Positions 1-11,873 are shown, numbered from the stretch's first letter. The stretch: 64,000 nucleotides of DNA from Homarus americanus (GCF_018991925.1 NW_024732415.1:3395981-3459980), one strand, 5' to 3'. Translations and numbers: made by a program. The notes: generated by a model from the letters alone, not told the origin.

Positions 1-227
1 TCCATTCATCAATCTTCCTCGTCAAAATTAATTTCGATAAATCAGTTCTGACGTATTTTCCAAAAGTTTTCTCATCATCGGGGTTGAGAAAGTGAATACC
101 AAGAGCGTCAACCTGTCAGGTAAGGCAGAGAATGTTTGTTTACATGATGACGTCACAGCTAACGCCATCTATTGGCAGCGGGTGTAAGCACAGCGGGGAG
201 TGGCTCGTCTGTTGATGTATGTGAAAA
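1..227. other. Unique flank at window start
   Basis: This is mixed-composition DNA with no credible reading frame. It holds a TGACGTCA palindrome and a CGCCATCTATTGG motif, described separately, and then runs into a long pyrimidine tract. Confidence 0.6.
148..175 (+). promoter_or_regulatory. CRE-like palindrome plus CGCCATCT motif
   Basis: TGACGTCA (148-155) is the full CREB/ATF palindrome. Eight bases further, CGCCATCTATTG resembles a YY1/Pho-type GCCAT site. A near copy, CGCCATCTGTTG, occurs at 16108-16119. TGACGTCA also occurs at 38884 and 40986. No transcript is visible nearby, so a promoter role is only a possibility. Confidence 0.2.
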
Positions 228-820
228 TCTCTCTTCCTTTCCTTTACATGTTTTCATCCTCCTATTCGCTCTTTCCCTTTCCTCTCCATTCTTTCTATCT
301 TCATTCTGTCTTCCTGTCCCCCCTCCTGTTCCCTCTCTTTTCCTTTACTACCTCTCCTCTTCCCCATCCATCCACTTTTCTAACCTTGCTCTCTTCTCTT
401 CTCTTCTCTTCTCTTCTCTTCTCTTCTCTTCGTTACTCCTCCTTTTTCCTCTATTTTCCTCCCTTTCAGCATAATCTTGCTCTCCCTCCTCTTATCTCCT
501 CTCCCCTCCCCTCCCTTCCCTTCTCTTCCCCTTTTTACATTTTCATCTCTCTCCCATCCCCTCCTCTCCTCTTCATCTTCCTTCTTTCCTCTCTCCATCT
601 TCCCCCATCCCTTTTTATCCTCTACCTCTCCCCCTGCCCTCTCCTCTCTCCATTATTCACATTTTTCCCTCACATCTCTTCCTATCCTCCTCTACTTTCC
701 CTCATCCTTTTCTCCACCCTCCTACCTCTGCCCCTTTCCTCATTCTTATTTTTTTCCACCTCCACTCCCCTCCACTCCCCCTACCGTCCCTCCCTTCCCC
801 TCTGTCCCAGCCCTGCAAGT
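228..820. repeat. Pyrimidine tract with (CTCTT)8
   Basis: The top strand is almost entirely C and T for about 590 bp. A pure CTCTT pentamer run of eight units sits at 391-430. Open frames across it (serine/proline/leucine or arginine/glutamate rich) exist only because a C/T strand rarely makes stop codons. Confidence 0.9.
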
Positions 821-956
821 GACATGTCGCCCCGTAAAATATGTTATTCCATTTCCCCCTCTCCACTACCCCGGGGGAAACGCTCTCAAAACACAAGGCC
901 TGGCTGGCTGGGTTGATAGATCCTTAAGAGACTTTAACATTTTTTTTCTTGACAAG
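821..956. other. Unique segment after pyrimidine tract
   Basis: It contains CCCCGGGG at 869-876 followed by GGAAACGCTCTCAAAACACA. A similar arrangement (pyrimidine tract, TTCCAC, GGGGAAAACATCTCAACACA) lies at about 9985-10020, so this may be a degraded dispersed repeat. Confidence 0.35.
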
Positions 957-1165
957 GGCCTGACAATTCTGACAGATTTTACATAATGCTGACAATGTTT
1001 AGATATTTATGACAGTGTTTAGATAATTTTGATGTTTAGATAATTCTGGCAGTGTTTAGAAAATTTGGGAAATGTTTAGAGAATTCTGACAATGTTTGCA
1101 GAATTCGTTTTTTTTAGATAATTTTGATAATGTTTAGATAATTCTGAGTGATAAGAAAAGAAAAT
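957..1165. repeat. Diverged ~24-bp array, core TGTTTAGATAATTCTGAC
   Basis: About eight imperfect units share the core TGTTTAGATAATTCTGAC with indels. Units are clearest at 980-1110. Confidence 0.8.
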
Positions 1166-1456
1166 TATGACTGGGTATAAATAAATCTGAGAAGGACTTA
1201 GAAAATATATGACATTGTTTTTACATAACGATAATTCCGCCATGGTTTTTAAAATTCTGAGAGTGACTGAAAATTCTACCGGGTCTCAAAAATTCTATAT
1301 ATATATGTGATGTAAAATACTCTGAAGAAAAACAGTAGGAGATTCAATACCCTGACTGGGAAAAAATACATTCTCACGGGACATTTGTCAGAGGATAAAA
1401 AATTCTCAAGAAATGTTGTAGTAATTCTTATAAGGGTTACCAAATGCTGACTGGAG
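1166..1456. other. AT-rich unique DNA
   Basis: No coding frame is supported. Fragments such as AAAATTCTGA recur, so part of it may be the decayed edge of the preceding array. Confidence 0.5.
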
Positions 1457-1690
1457 TTAAAAAATTCTGAGGGAGGGGTGAGGAAAGAGTGAGGGGTGAG
1501 GTAGGAGTGAGGGGATGGGGAGGTGTGAGGTAAAAATGAGAGGTGAGGTAAGAGTGAGAGGTGAGGTAAGAGTGAGGGGTGATAGGGAGTAGTGAGGGGA
1601 TGGGGAGGTGTGAGGTAAGAGTGAGAGGTGAGGTAAGAGTGATGGGTGAGGTAAGAGTGATGGGTTAAATGAGACAGGTGAGGTAAGAGC
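1457..1690. repeat. GA/GT minisatellite, unit ~15-17 bp (GAGGTAAGAGTGAGGGGT)
   Basis: About fourteen units of GTGAGGTAAGAGTGAG with A/G variants. There is a larger internal repetition around GGATGGGGAGGTGTGAGG at about 1512 and 1597. Confidence 0.85.
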
Positions 1691-1793
1691 TATGTACACA
1701 CAGGTATACATGTGTACACATTACAGGTATGTGTGTAAACCTCGCCATATCTATGTAAATAAGCCTCTATATATGTATATTACTTTGTGTACG

Positions 1794-1828
<35 letters not shown>

Positions 1829-1862
1829 TGTCTGTGTCTGTCTCTCTGTCTGTCTGTCTGTC
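1691..1862. repeat. (GT)n followed by (TCTG)n microsatellite
   Basis: Positions 1691-1798 are short ACACAGGTATACATGTGTACAC-like alternating purine/pyrimidine DNA. A pure GT run covers 1799-1827 and grades into TCTG units to 1862. Confidence 0.9.
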
Positions 1863-2275
1863 TATTTCTCTCGGCTCCCCTGTCACCTTTCCCTTACATA
1901 TCCCATAACTATATCCCTTCTCTTCTCTGTCCCACCCCCTTCATCTCGCCACTCTTTCCCTCATCCTCTCCCATAACTATATCCCTTCTCTTCTCTGTCC
2001 CACCCCCTTCATCTCGCCACTCTTTCCCTCATCCTCTCCTCTCCCATTCCTTCGTCCTGTTTCCCTCCCCTTCCCCTTCTCCATTTCCCCCTCATCTCGT
2101 TCTCCCCATCCTTTTTCCCTCCCCTTCCCCTTCTCCCATCCCTTTTCCTCCCTTCTAACTCCCTTTCATCTTGTTTCTTTCCCCTCCTCCCATCCCCTAC
2201 CTCTTCCTTTATTCATCCTCCTCAATTTCTTTCCTTCCCCTTCCTTCTTCCCTACCTCCCCCTCTTTACTATCCA
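1863..2275. repeat. Pyrimidine tract with 68-bp tandem duplication
   Basis: A C/T-rich top strand contains two consecutive, essentially identical 68-bp copies (1902-1969 and 1970-2037), each opening CCCATAACTATATCCC. A shorter echo (CCTTTTTCCCTCCCCTTCC) follows near 2110. Confidence 0.9.
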
Positions 2276-2581
2276 GGACTCTAACGTTGTCATAGAGTTT
2301 TGTAATGGAGGTTATTAGTGCCTCATCCGTGGCTGGTGGGGGGGAGGGAAAATGAGGGAAAGAGGGAATGAAGAGGGAGATGGGGGAAAAATCAGAGTAT
2401 GAATAGTAGTCGAAGAGGAGAGAGAGAGAGAGAGAGAGGCGAGAGAAGAGAGAGTCAGTCGTAGCGTACTTCTGTGTTTACATTTCTTTGTCTTTCATAA
2501 ATTCTTTTCCTTTAGTCAGTTGGATTTATCTCTTTCTGTCTATTTTATCCTTTTCTCTCTCTCTTTTGCGAGATCACCAGA
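2276..2581. other. Unique DNA with short (GA)n
   Basis: Positions 2276-2330 are unique, 2331-2416 are G/A rich, and an interrupted GA run covers 2417-2455. No coding frame or RNA motif is visible. Confidence 0.6.
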
Positions 2582-2716
<135 letters not shown>

Positions 2717-2795
2717 CATGGGTGATAAACCAATTTTTGTAAGGCTTTAAAACTGTTTGAGATATAATTGACAATCAAAGTCGAAATAAGTGAGC

Positions 2796-2828
<33 letters not shown>

Positions 2829-3174
2829 AGAGTAAAAGAGGAAGAAAAGAGAAAGAAAGAGGAAATAGTAGAGACATAAAAAGAGAGATAATCGGAAGGA
2901 GTGAGAGAAAATGGGAGAGAACAAAAGATGGAAGGGAAGAGACAGAGAATATTAAGGAAAAAGAGCGTGAGAAGGAAAAGAATCATAAGACTAAAGAGAA
3001 AGAGATGAGTGGGGAGAGTGAAAGGAAAATAAGTAGAGAAAAATAAATATACGAATAAACGCCAATAAACAAAGACAACAAAAGATAAACAAAAAAATAT
3101 TAATGAAGTAAAAAAAAAAATAATAAAATGAATCTCAAAAATAGATTAACAAATAAACATCTAAACAAAATAAC

Positions 3175-3176
<2 letters not shown>
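2717..3176. repeat. (GA)n, purine-rich then A-rich tract
   Basis: GA units cover 2796-2823. Purine-rich GAAAGAGG-type DNA continues to about 3010, then A-rich DNA with ATAAAC repeats runs to the next microsatellite. Confidence 0.8.

Positions 3177-3238
<62 letters not shown>
3177..3238. repeat. (AC)n microsatellite
   Basis: Pure AC for about 31 units. Confidence 0.97.
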
Positions 3239-4386
<1,148 letters not shown>

Positions 4387-4506
4387 AATAAGAGACAAAG
4401 GCAGCGTCTTGCACTAACTGGTGGTACCGGTCCTGGAGTAAATCTTTTTGATACGTCTTGTGAAATTCTTTTGTTTTCACTCGGCTACCTCGTTGTGGGA
4501 GTCCAC
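4387..4506 (-). CDS. Candidate internal exon, unrecognised product
   Basis: On the minus strand a TTCCCAG acceptor-like site precedes the segment and a GTAAAG donor-like site follows the last base (4387). The segment is 120 bp, exactly 40 codons, and phase 1 at both ends, so it could be inserted or skipped without shifting frame. The peptide is not low complexity. It reads GLPQRGSRVKTKEFHKTYQK and then LLQDRYHQLVQDAAFVSY, a charged, probably helical stretch. I do not recognise the family. An alternative acceptor (CACCTAG) lies near 4550, next to the CA repeat. Neighbouring DNA shows no other clear exon, and a chance open frame cannot be excluded. Confidence 0.35.
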
Positions 4507-4547
4507 CTGGGAACACTGTCACCAATGTTACAATATACTGTACTCGT

Positions 4548-4607
<60 letters not shown>
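4507..4607. repeat. (GT)n-(GA)n compound microsatellite
   Basis: GT covers 4552-4598 and GA 4598-4607. The first 45 bp is unique sequence next to the exon candidate. Confidence 0.9.
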
Positions 4608-6030
4608 CCACTTTTCACGCGCAATATAAATTAATGAATACATGAATACATACATACCTTTACATATTTCTGTACAAGTTCGTATTCACAAGTGTAGCAT
4701 GTGTATAGATGTGAACAATATGCCGTGTGGACATTTTGGGTGTGATATGTAGATCTACTTGTGAGTTATGTAGGTCAGGGGGATTGGGGTTTCGAATTAA
4801 ATTTCCACAGATAAAGATGAGGTAAAGTTAATAATTTTGCAGCACTTATGAAGAAAATGAAGAATGATTAAGTTTGATGAGTTGATGAAGTTGCTGCAGA
4901 TTGACAAAACAAATGGAAATAACTGGAACTGAGTGTGTGGGTAAAAGATGTTTACTACAAAGATTTATCAGATACGTCAAAATATCAGTATTAACGTTAT
5001 TAGCAAATATTACAGAAGCCATAGAGTGCATCCAATGTAAGACAATTTAATAAGTCAAGTTTGTAATGTTTTATTTAATATGAAACAGATTAGACAGAGA
5101 GGACGAACTAAAAACTTATCTTGATTTTGAGAAATTAACTCATGTGGCCTTAGAGGTTCATATAGAGTTGTGATCTGTCTATTAGATTTTGAAACAGGAT
5201 GTAATACGGTATAATATATTAGAGATAGACAGAAGGGCGACTGTACTAGTATTACAGTTAGTGAAGAGGCGTTACAAAATTGGTCAAAAGATTGGTGGGA
5301 AGCTCGAAGTAATAGTGTTGCTAGATTAAAAATAAATCCGAAAAAAAAAACATGGAAGTCAACAGGGAACATCAACACGGGGGAAAAAATGTTGTATTTG
5401 TGAATTAACATAAGTTGTGATGATAGATGTGAAAGACAATTTAATATATGAATAGGTAAAAAATATATATCTATTAAAACTGACATTAATTTGGGAAGAA
5501 AAAAAAATACTGAGATATATAGACACCTTAAGCAGACACCAGAAGGAGGTTAGAAACTTTTAACGATATATTAATAGAAACAGAAATAAAGAAGCAGTAA
5601 GGTTGACGAGTACACTGAGTGATAACTAGAGAGTCAATGGTTAGAAAAATGAGATACTGTGTCCATGTCATGAGGGATGAAGAGATAATGGTTAGAGATA
5701 TAAATGGGGGAAATAAGTGAGGTTAGGAGAGCCAGGGGAAGATTTAGACTGAGATGAATGAATGGAATTAAGAGCTGCGATCCCCGGAGAGATACGGAAT
5801 CTGGGAGGCTTGACAAAGACATCCCATAAAAAAATTGGTAGAGTGATGGGCTGTTGTCGCCATCCCTTAGACATGGAATCCAATATGACATGGCATTACA
5901 AAAGTGTCTTATTACAGTTTACTAATTAATTATAACACAAACAAAACAACGTGAATCTGCTATGAACTACACCTACACGTAAACACCAGTTATTATCAAG
6001 TGTTCAGGGAATTATGGTCACTATAAACGT
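4608..6030. other. AT-rich unique DNA, 1.4 kb
   Basis: No microsatellite of note. Minus-strand frames of 61, 143 and 85 codons occur (4846-5031, 5055-5486, 5634-5891), but they are rich in Leu/Phe/Ser/Ile as AT-rich noncoding DNA usually is and show no motif. I regard it as intergenic or intronic. Confidence 0.5.
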
Positions 6031-6178
6031 AATTCCTCCCTCCATCCCTCTCCTCCCTCCATCTCTCTCCCCCCTCCATCCCTCTCCTCCCTCCATCCCT
6101 CTCCTCCCTCCATCCCTCTCCCCCCTCCATCCCTCTCCTCCCTCCATCCCTCTCCTCCCTCCACCCCTCTCCTCCCTT
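6031..6178. repeat. 17-bp minisatellite CTCCTCCCTCCATCCCT
   Basis: About 8.5 near-perfect units with C/T substitutions. Confidence 0.95.
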
Positions 6179-6319
6179 AGATATAATGAGACTTATTACA
6201 GATTATATGAAAGGATTACAGATTAATTTATTGATATTTTTCGACGGTATTTCGGATTAGATTTTGATATGAGGATTATTTAGAGATTAATTTGATTTTT
6301 AACTTTCCTAATTTATATC

Positions 6320-6548
6320 ATCCTTCCTCCTCCTCCATCTCCTCCTCCTCCTCCATCTCCTCCTCCTCCTTCTTCTCCTCCTCCTCCTCCTTCATCTCTT
6401 CCTCCTCCTCCTTCTCCTCCTCCTCCTTCTTCTTCTCCTCCTCCTCCATCTCCTCCTCCTCCTTCTTCCTCCTCCCTCCTCCTCCTCCTTCTCCTCCTCC
6501 TCCTCCTTCTTCTCCTCCTCCTCCTTCATCTCTTCCTCCTCCTCCGTC
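6320..6548. repeat. (TCC)n/(TTC)n trinucleotide tract
   Basis: Interrupted TCC repeats with TTC and ATC variants and a visible ~33-bp periodicity. Preceding DNA (6179-6319) is AT-rich with repeated GATTACAGATTAATTT fragments. Confidence 0.95.
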
Positions 6549-6958
6549 TCCTCGTACAATTCCTACCATCCATACCTTTCCTTCCCTTCACTCCCAATCC
6601 TCTTTCTTTTCCTCTTTCCCGTTCCACTTCGCCTATCCCCACTCCGTCCTTTCCATTCCCTATTTATTTTATCTCTCCCTTCTTTACTCCACCTCTCCCC
6701 CACTCCCATTCCATCTCCCCCATTATACTCCATCCTTCCTTACCCTTATCCTATTCCATCTCTCCCTCTCATCTCTTCCTATAATTCCTATCCTCTACTC
6801 CCCATTGCCCCCTCTCCCTATTCCAACATTTTCCCCTTCCTATCCTCACAACTCCTACCCTTCCTCACTTTCCTCCATTATCCCCTCACTCCATCCCTCT
6901 CCATCCCCTCCCCCTTTCCACATAACTCCTATCCTTCCTCATTCCTCATTGCCATCCC

Positions 6959-7037
<79 letters not shown>

Positions 7038-7150
7038 TCTCTCTCTCTCTCTTCCTCACTTCTCTCTTTCTCCCTCTCTCCTTCCCTCTCCCTCTCCTAC
7101 TCTCTCCCTCCTTCTTTATCTCTCTCCCTCTCCCTCTCTCTCTCCCCCTC
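6549..7150. repeat. Pyrimidine tract grading into (CT)n
   Basis: Complex C/T-rich DNA to 6956, then CT repeats (6957-7032 nearly pure) and CCCTCTCTCC variants to 7150. Confidence 0.9.
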
Positions 7151-7772
7151 TCCTCCAACACCCCCCTCCGGTTCCGCCTCTACTGAATATGATAATTAAG
7201 ACCATTTATACCAGGCAATTATAAGAGGGAGTGAGGTGTTATAACAGGAGCTAATTATGAGTGGTATGTCAGCCTTTAATGGTATACAATTATAAGTATA
7301 ACAGCCTGGAGTATTATACAGTATACTCTTGAGTAAGTTAAGAGCAAGAAAAACGTGAGCCTGGATGCTATTTTGATTATGAATTGTGTATAATCGTATA
7401 TAATTGTATAATTTTGTGGTTTATATACCGGGTTTATGAGTAAGTTTTGTGAGGTTATAATATTATATGAGTGTTGTATAATCCTATAATTGTGTATAAT
7501 TATGAGCGTGTCAGGTTTAATAACAAGTGTTTATGGTCAGATAATACCATATTATATCGTCAAAGGTCAGATGTCATTATGAGACAGGAAAATATACTGA
7601 TTATGTAAGTTGATAAATATAGTCTTGAATCACACACACACACACAGGGAGAGAGTGGACCGGGAGAATGTCTGTCTGTTGTCATTTTCAACACACTGAA
7701 ATTGAAGTTTGATGTTCACTGTGTGTAGACGACCTGTGATGTGTTGTATGAGTGTTACTCTGGCTGGTGTTG

Positions 7773-7773
<1 letters not shown>
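7151..7773. other. AT-rich DNA with degenerate TATAATTGTGTATAAT motifs
   Basis: Between 7220 and 7600 short AT motifs (GTATAATCGTATATAATTG and relatives) recur without fixed spacing. A short CA run sits at 7631-7647. No gene is supported. Confidence 0.55.

Positions 7774-7843
<70 letters not shown>
7774..7843. repeat. (CA)n microsatellite
   Basis: Pure CA for about 35 units. Confidence 0.97.
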
Positions 7844-7845
<2 letters not shown>

Positions 7846-8135
7846 AATACTGCAGTTCTGTGTGTGTATTTCTGTCAGTCTGTTCATCCAACTGTGTGTC
7901 TGTGTGTACGTTGGTCATCGGCCATCCACCACTCCTCTCACTATACTTTAGAAGTGCCTTCAGTAATTCCCAAACCCGCGTCCACCACACACAGCAAAGA
8001 ACATCCGCTGTGGACTACGTAATTACCTCACCTGCTAATTGCCAACCTGAACATGACAAACTGCTGCCCGATGCTCAGAGGTTGGGAGGTTTAATTTTCC
8101 TCTTATAGAAAATGTAAGAGCTTATCTCTCTGACT
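7844..8135. other. Unique DNA
   Basis: Mixed composition including ACGTAATTACCTCACCTGCTAATTG-like short inverted motifs (TAATTACC/GGTAATTA type). No coding evidence. Confidence 0.5.
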
Positions 8136-8360
8136 CAGTTAAGCTCCATAACTGGACCTAACCTAACCTAAGGCTGATTCTCAAACGTTCCTAGATTAAA
8201 GTTTTTCTCTGAGCGAATATGTGAAAAAATACTTAAAAGTCTCATTTCAGCTGCGATATAAAGGCGGATTCTCGAAGGCTCGTAGATTAAAATTTTCTCT
8301 CTAAACGACTATGTGAGAAAGCACTTAACAGACTCATTTAAGTTACCACACAAAGCTCAA
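8136..8360. repeat. Dispersed ~91-bp repeat, two diverged tandem copies
   Basis: Copies begin near 8172 and 8263. Each opens GATTCTC(A/G)AA, continues CTAGATTAAA or GTAGATTAAA, then TTTTCTCT, a TATGTGA(A/G)AAA block, ACTTAA and CTCATTT. A CTCAGTTAAGC lead-in is at 8136 and CCTAACCTAACC lies at 8159. The same order of blocks recurs at 51641-51830, so this is a dispersed family, probably a decayed transposable element. Confidence 0.7.
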
Positions 8361-8680
8361 CAAGTTAAAATCCCACTACTAACTGGTTATACCACAAGTC
8401 AACCCAAGCATCACTCTTTCACACGTTCTCTTGTGCCTCATAAATTACTACCCTAAATTATCAACTAAAATGGATCATATTATTACTAAAACTTTAACAC
8501 AACAACAATAGCGCCTCCTGCCAGTGTATACGTCTGAACATGTCACGCATGCGCAGGGGGAGGCGTATTGTGGCTGCTTCCATCCCTATTCACTGTGCAT
8601 CAATAGAATGATCTGAAATATTGTATAAAAACTGCTCTAGAATTACCAGGGAAACATGATACTCGTATTGTGAGTGTTTA

Positions 8681-8683
<3 letters not shown>
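8361..8683. other. Unique DNA with promoter-like motifs
   Basis: Contains CGCATGCGCA (8546-8555, close to the NRF-1 consensus) and TATAAAA (8624-8630). No open frame starts downstream before the microsatellites, so promoter function is not established. Confidence 0.35.
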
Positions 8684-8720
<37 letters not shown>

Positions 8721-8727
8721 CTGTAAG

Positions 8728-8819
<92 letters not shown>
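8684..8819. repeat. (AC)n and (TC)n microsatellites
   Basis: AC covers 8684-8718, a 13-bp spacer follows, then TC covers 8732-8819 with one CC interruption near 8786. Confidence 0.95.
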
Positions 8820-8822
<3 letters not shown>

Positions 8823-9008
8823 CTGTCTATCTATATATTAGTTATAAGATATAATCGGTAAACCAGCTGACCAATCCTAGCTCTCTCTGTGAGTCATTAA
8901 CCAGTCAAGTTCTCGGTAAGAATCCATCAATCACGGCTGCTGTACCATAGCTGAATGGCGCAACAACCACCAATGACGGGCTGAGCTGTATCCGGCGGCA
9001 GCTTCTTA

Positions 9009-9021
9009 TTACCATGGCAAC
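9009..9021. promoter_or_regulatory. X-box-like palindrome TTACCATGGCAAC
   Basis: Matches the RFX X-box layout (GTNRCC, short spacer, RGYAAC) except for one base in the left half. It sits in the most CpG-rich unique stretch of the first 10 kb. Function is unproven. Confidence 0.25.
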
Positions 9022-9348
9022 GCCGTAAACACAAACAAACAAGTGGATGCGGATACTTACCGTGCGGATGTGTGTGTGTGTGTGGCTCGCCTCAGCTGAC
9101 ATGTGACACTCCCCCGCTGCCACACACGTCAGAGGCCATACAATACACCCACACGGTCCTTCTAATATAGCTTAATATACCTCCGGGTGTTACTGTAGCT
9201 ATACCGGCTAATATATTGGACCCAGTTGAATGATTTACATGCAGCATCGAGCACCGTTCATGTAACATAATGCTAATTCATTTGTAATTATAAGTTGACC
9301 TACGGGAGTTTTATAATTGTGGTCCGGTGTTTGTTATGGTGTGTGTGT

Positions 9349-9393
9349 GGGGGGGGTTGAGGGGGGGGGTTGTTTCAGGGGGCTGTTAAAGGG
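9349..9393 (+). other. G-quadruplex-prone G runs
   Basis: Runs of 8, 9, 5 and 3 G are separated by short loops (TTGA, TTGTTTCA, CTGTTAAA), which satisfies the simple four-run quadruplex rule. Confidence 0.6.
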
Positions 9394-9664
9394 ATCATTT
9401 ATCTAGTGTAGGGTGAAGTACCAGTGAGTATACACATACATGTATTCATACGTACAGATTCATATATTCATACTTAACTAAACACATAGAGACAAACATT
9501 GACTAATAGACACAATCATGGGAAAATAATCTATGTACACAAACATCTAAAGAAACAAACATTCATATACACATACAGTCGATTTAAGAACAATCACAAA
9601 AACATACAAACAAATATTGCAAACAGATTAAATTGCATGTCAATAGTTATCGGAAATAAATGTT

Positions 9665-9741
9665 AATTGTTGTTGTTTGTTGTTGTAGTTGTTGTTTTGT
9701 TATTGTTATTATTATTATTATTGTTATTATTATTATTATTA

Positions 9742-9816
<75 letters not shown>
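9665..9816. repeat. (TTG)n then (TTA)n trinucleotide tract
   Basis: TTG-rich start, then interrupted and finally pure TTA for the last ~70 bp. Confidence 0.96.
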
Positions 9817-9817
<1 letters not shown>

Positions 9818-10060
9818 ACATATAATACATCTTGGAAGTATCAGTAACCATCCAACCGGTTACAGAAGTTTCCTTCCCCCCCTCCCTTCCCCTCCCCCAT
9901 ATCTCTCCCTCTCCCGCTCTTTATTCTCCCTTCCCTCCCCTGCCCTCTTCCCCTTCCTCCCCCTTCCTCTCCCTCCTCTTCCCCTTCCACGGCCCTTGGG
10001 GAAAACATCTCAACACAGACCAATTATAAGAGCCCCTGGAGCACTAAGATGAAAGGTTTA
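9817..10060. repeat. Pyrimidine tract and unique tail
   Basis: C/T-rich DNA covers 9871-9985, followed by TTCCACGGCCCTTGGGG and a short unique tail resembling 861-905. Confidence 0.7.
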
Positions 10061-10983
10061 TACCGGCACAAAATTCCAAATGGGAAAGAACGACGAAAAG
10101 AGGAAAAAAAATCGTGAAATGGAAAACGACAAAATACCAGCTTTAGAGAATTATGGAAATGAGGGAAAAAATCCATTTGTTTTGGGGAATATTACCAGGA
10201 AATTTAATATAGGAAAGACATACATGGAAGGAAATTTTGTATCGTGGGAAACAAGAAAATATTATAAGAGAAAATTTTAGATGGGGGGAAAAAAGTCAAT
10301 TTGGGGTTTATTTTTTTTAGGAAATTGGAAAGGGAAGGAGTGAAGCAGGGAGAAAATTGTGTTAGAATACGAGGACAGGATGTAAAAATAGGTATAAGAT
10401 TTTTGATATTTTTTCGTAATTGGTTGAATGTATGGAGAATGACCCATCGTGGTAAGTCGTTGGAAATAGGACACGAAATCGAACATGGAATATATGTAAT
10501 TGGGCATGAGAGAAGCTAAAATGGGGGTGGGGGATTAGTAATGGGGAATATAAGAGAGGATAGATCATTGTAGTTTAAATAGGAAAATAGGTCACATTAC
10601 AAAAACAATATTAGTAGAGGAATCCAGAGTCGGAAAGATTTTGAATGCCTATTAGAAACGATGAAATTGGATACAGGAGAAAGTATAAAGGAAGAACCAA
10701 TTTGTAATATGCAATGTAGAATTTTAAAACTACAAAATAAATATAAAGTTTGAAAGTCTTGTATATAGGAAAATTATGACAAATATAAATCTATGAATTT
10801 CAGAACTAATGTGAAAACTGGATCCAATAAGACAATTTTACTTTTTTTTATTTTATTTGAATTTAATAATATATAATAAACTCATATGTAAATGGGATAT
10901 ATATTTTTAGTTTTATTGAATAATTGAAAACTCAAAGTAAAAAAAAAATAATCCTACCCCATCCCAACGTGACTTTGACCTCT

Positions 10984-10984
<1 letters not shown>
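10061..10984. other. A-rich unique DNA
   Basis: Purine-biased, rich in GGAAAA and GGAAATT fragments up to 10560, then AT-rich. Short frames on both strands look like composition artefacts. Confidence 0.5.

Positions 10985-11042
<58 letters not shown>
10985..11042. repeat. (AC)n microsatellite
   Basis: Pure AC for about 29 units. The following 250 bp (to 11292) is unique DNA without features. Confidence 0.97.
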
Positions 11043-11046
<4 letters not shown>

Positions 11047-11292
11047 TACACCATGGTACCAGAAACCACTAGACCGACTTACTTTCAACTCTGGCCTCGA
11101 TGTTCTCATAAATTCACACCTTCAACCTCTTACTGTCGGGATCGAGTTTCTTTCAAGTTCTCTATTTTGAAGAGGTCTCTCCGTCTTGTGTGAAATATCT
11201 CTGTTTTATATAAAGTTTTGATTAATTTTATTACGTTATTTATATTATTTAAGTTATTGATTTATTGATGTACCTGTATATGTAGGTGTGGG

Positions 11293-11450
11293 TAATAATA
11301 ATAATAATAATAATAATAATTAACGGTTTATTGAAAGAGCTTGCCAGAAGGCTGAAAATATACAGTTACATATTTGAGAATGGGTTACGAATTACAAATA
11401 ATATACAAGTAACATAAGTGACACAAATAAGACATATAATAACTAGATGG
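11293..11450 (-). mobile_element. Retroposon 3' tail with (ATT)n, copy A
   Basis: Read on the minus strand, the element ends TATTTTCAGCCTTCTGG, then CTTTCAATAAACCGTTAATT and about ten ATT units (11293-11322). AATAAA followed by a simple-repeat tail is typical of non-LTR retroposon 3' ends. A clear second copy lies at 20419-20600. The upstream limit of similarity is uncertain and no reverse-transcriptase frame is present, so this is a short 5'-truncated or nonautonomous copy. Confidence 0.6.
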
Positions 11451-11510
11451 GGAAAAGCTCAAAACTGTTCATTTCAACATAGTGACAGTGTAAGGAGCAG
11501 TGCTTACTGG

Positions 11511-11550
<40 letters not shown>

Positions 11551-11872
11551 CTGTCTGTAAAACATAAAAAAACAGATAGAAAAAACGTATATGATGGTGA
11601 TTAAATAACTCCAATTCAATAAGGCAGTATCAGGTAACAAGTATATTAATAAAACTGTAAGTGAATTTTGTAGATGGGATAAATATACCTGTGTGGCCGT
11701 AATTAACACCTCTATATAAACAGGTAATCGTGTTCATCATAATATGTAAGGTAAATTGTACATAAAATAAATATTGTATAAGTTAAAAAAATATATTATC
11801 TTTTGTTTTTGTTTTGATTTCTTCCTTTTTTTTTACTTTTTTTTTACAATTTTGGCTACATAGGAAAGTTTA

Positions 11873-11873
<1 letters not shown>
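11451..11873. other. AT-rich DNA with (GT)n
   Basis: GT plus GCGCGC covers 11513-11550. The remainder is AT-rich unique DNA with poly-T runs at 11825-11850. Confidence 0.6.

Larger units (their letters stand above)
8820..9664. other. Unique DNA, relatively CpG-rich at 8930-9130
   Basis: The CpG-richer part holds an X-box-like site (9009-9021) and, on the minus strand, CACG|GTAAGTATCC near 9060, a good splice-donor shape. The rest is AT-rich. A G-run cluster at 9349-9393 is listed separately. Confidence 0.45.

Noticed and set aside
861..905. Similarity to 9985-10030 (TTCCAC...GGGGAAA...CTCAA-ACACA)
   Set aside because: Only about 35 bp with gaps; too short to call a repeat family without a genome search.
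5055..5486. 143-codon minus-strand frame
   Set aside because: AT-rich, hydrophobic composition typical of noncoding DNA; no motif, no neighbouring exon.
9660..9851. Poly-Asn / poly-Ile frames
   Set aside because: Translation of the (TTA)n tract; no flanking coding sequence.
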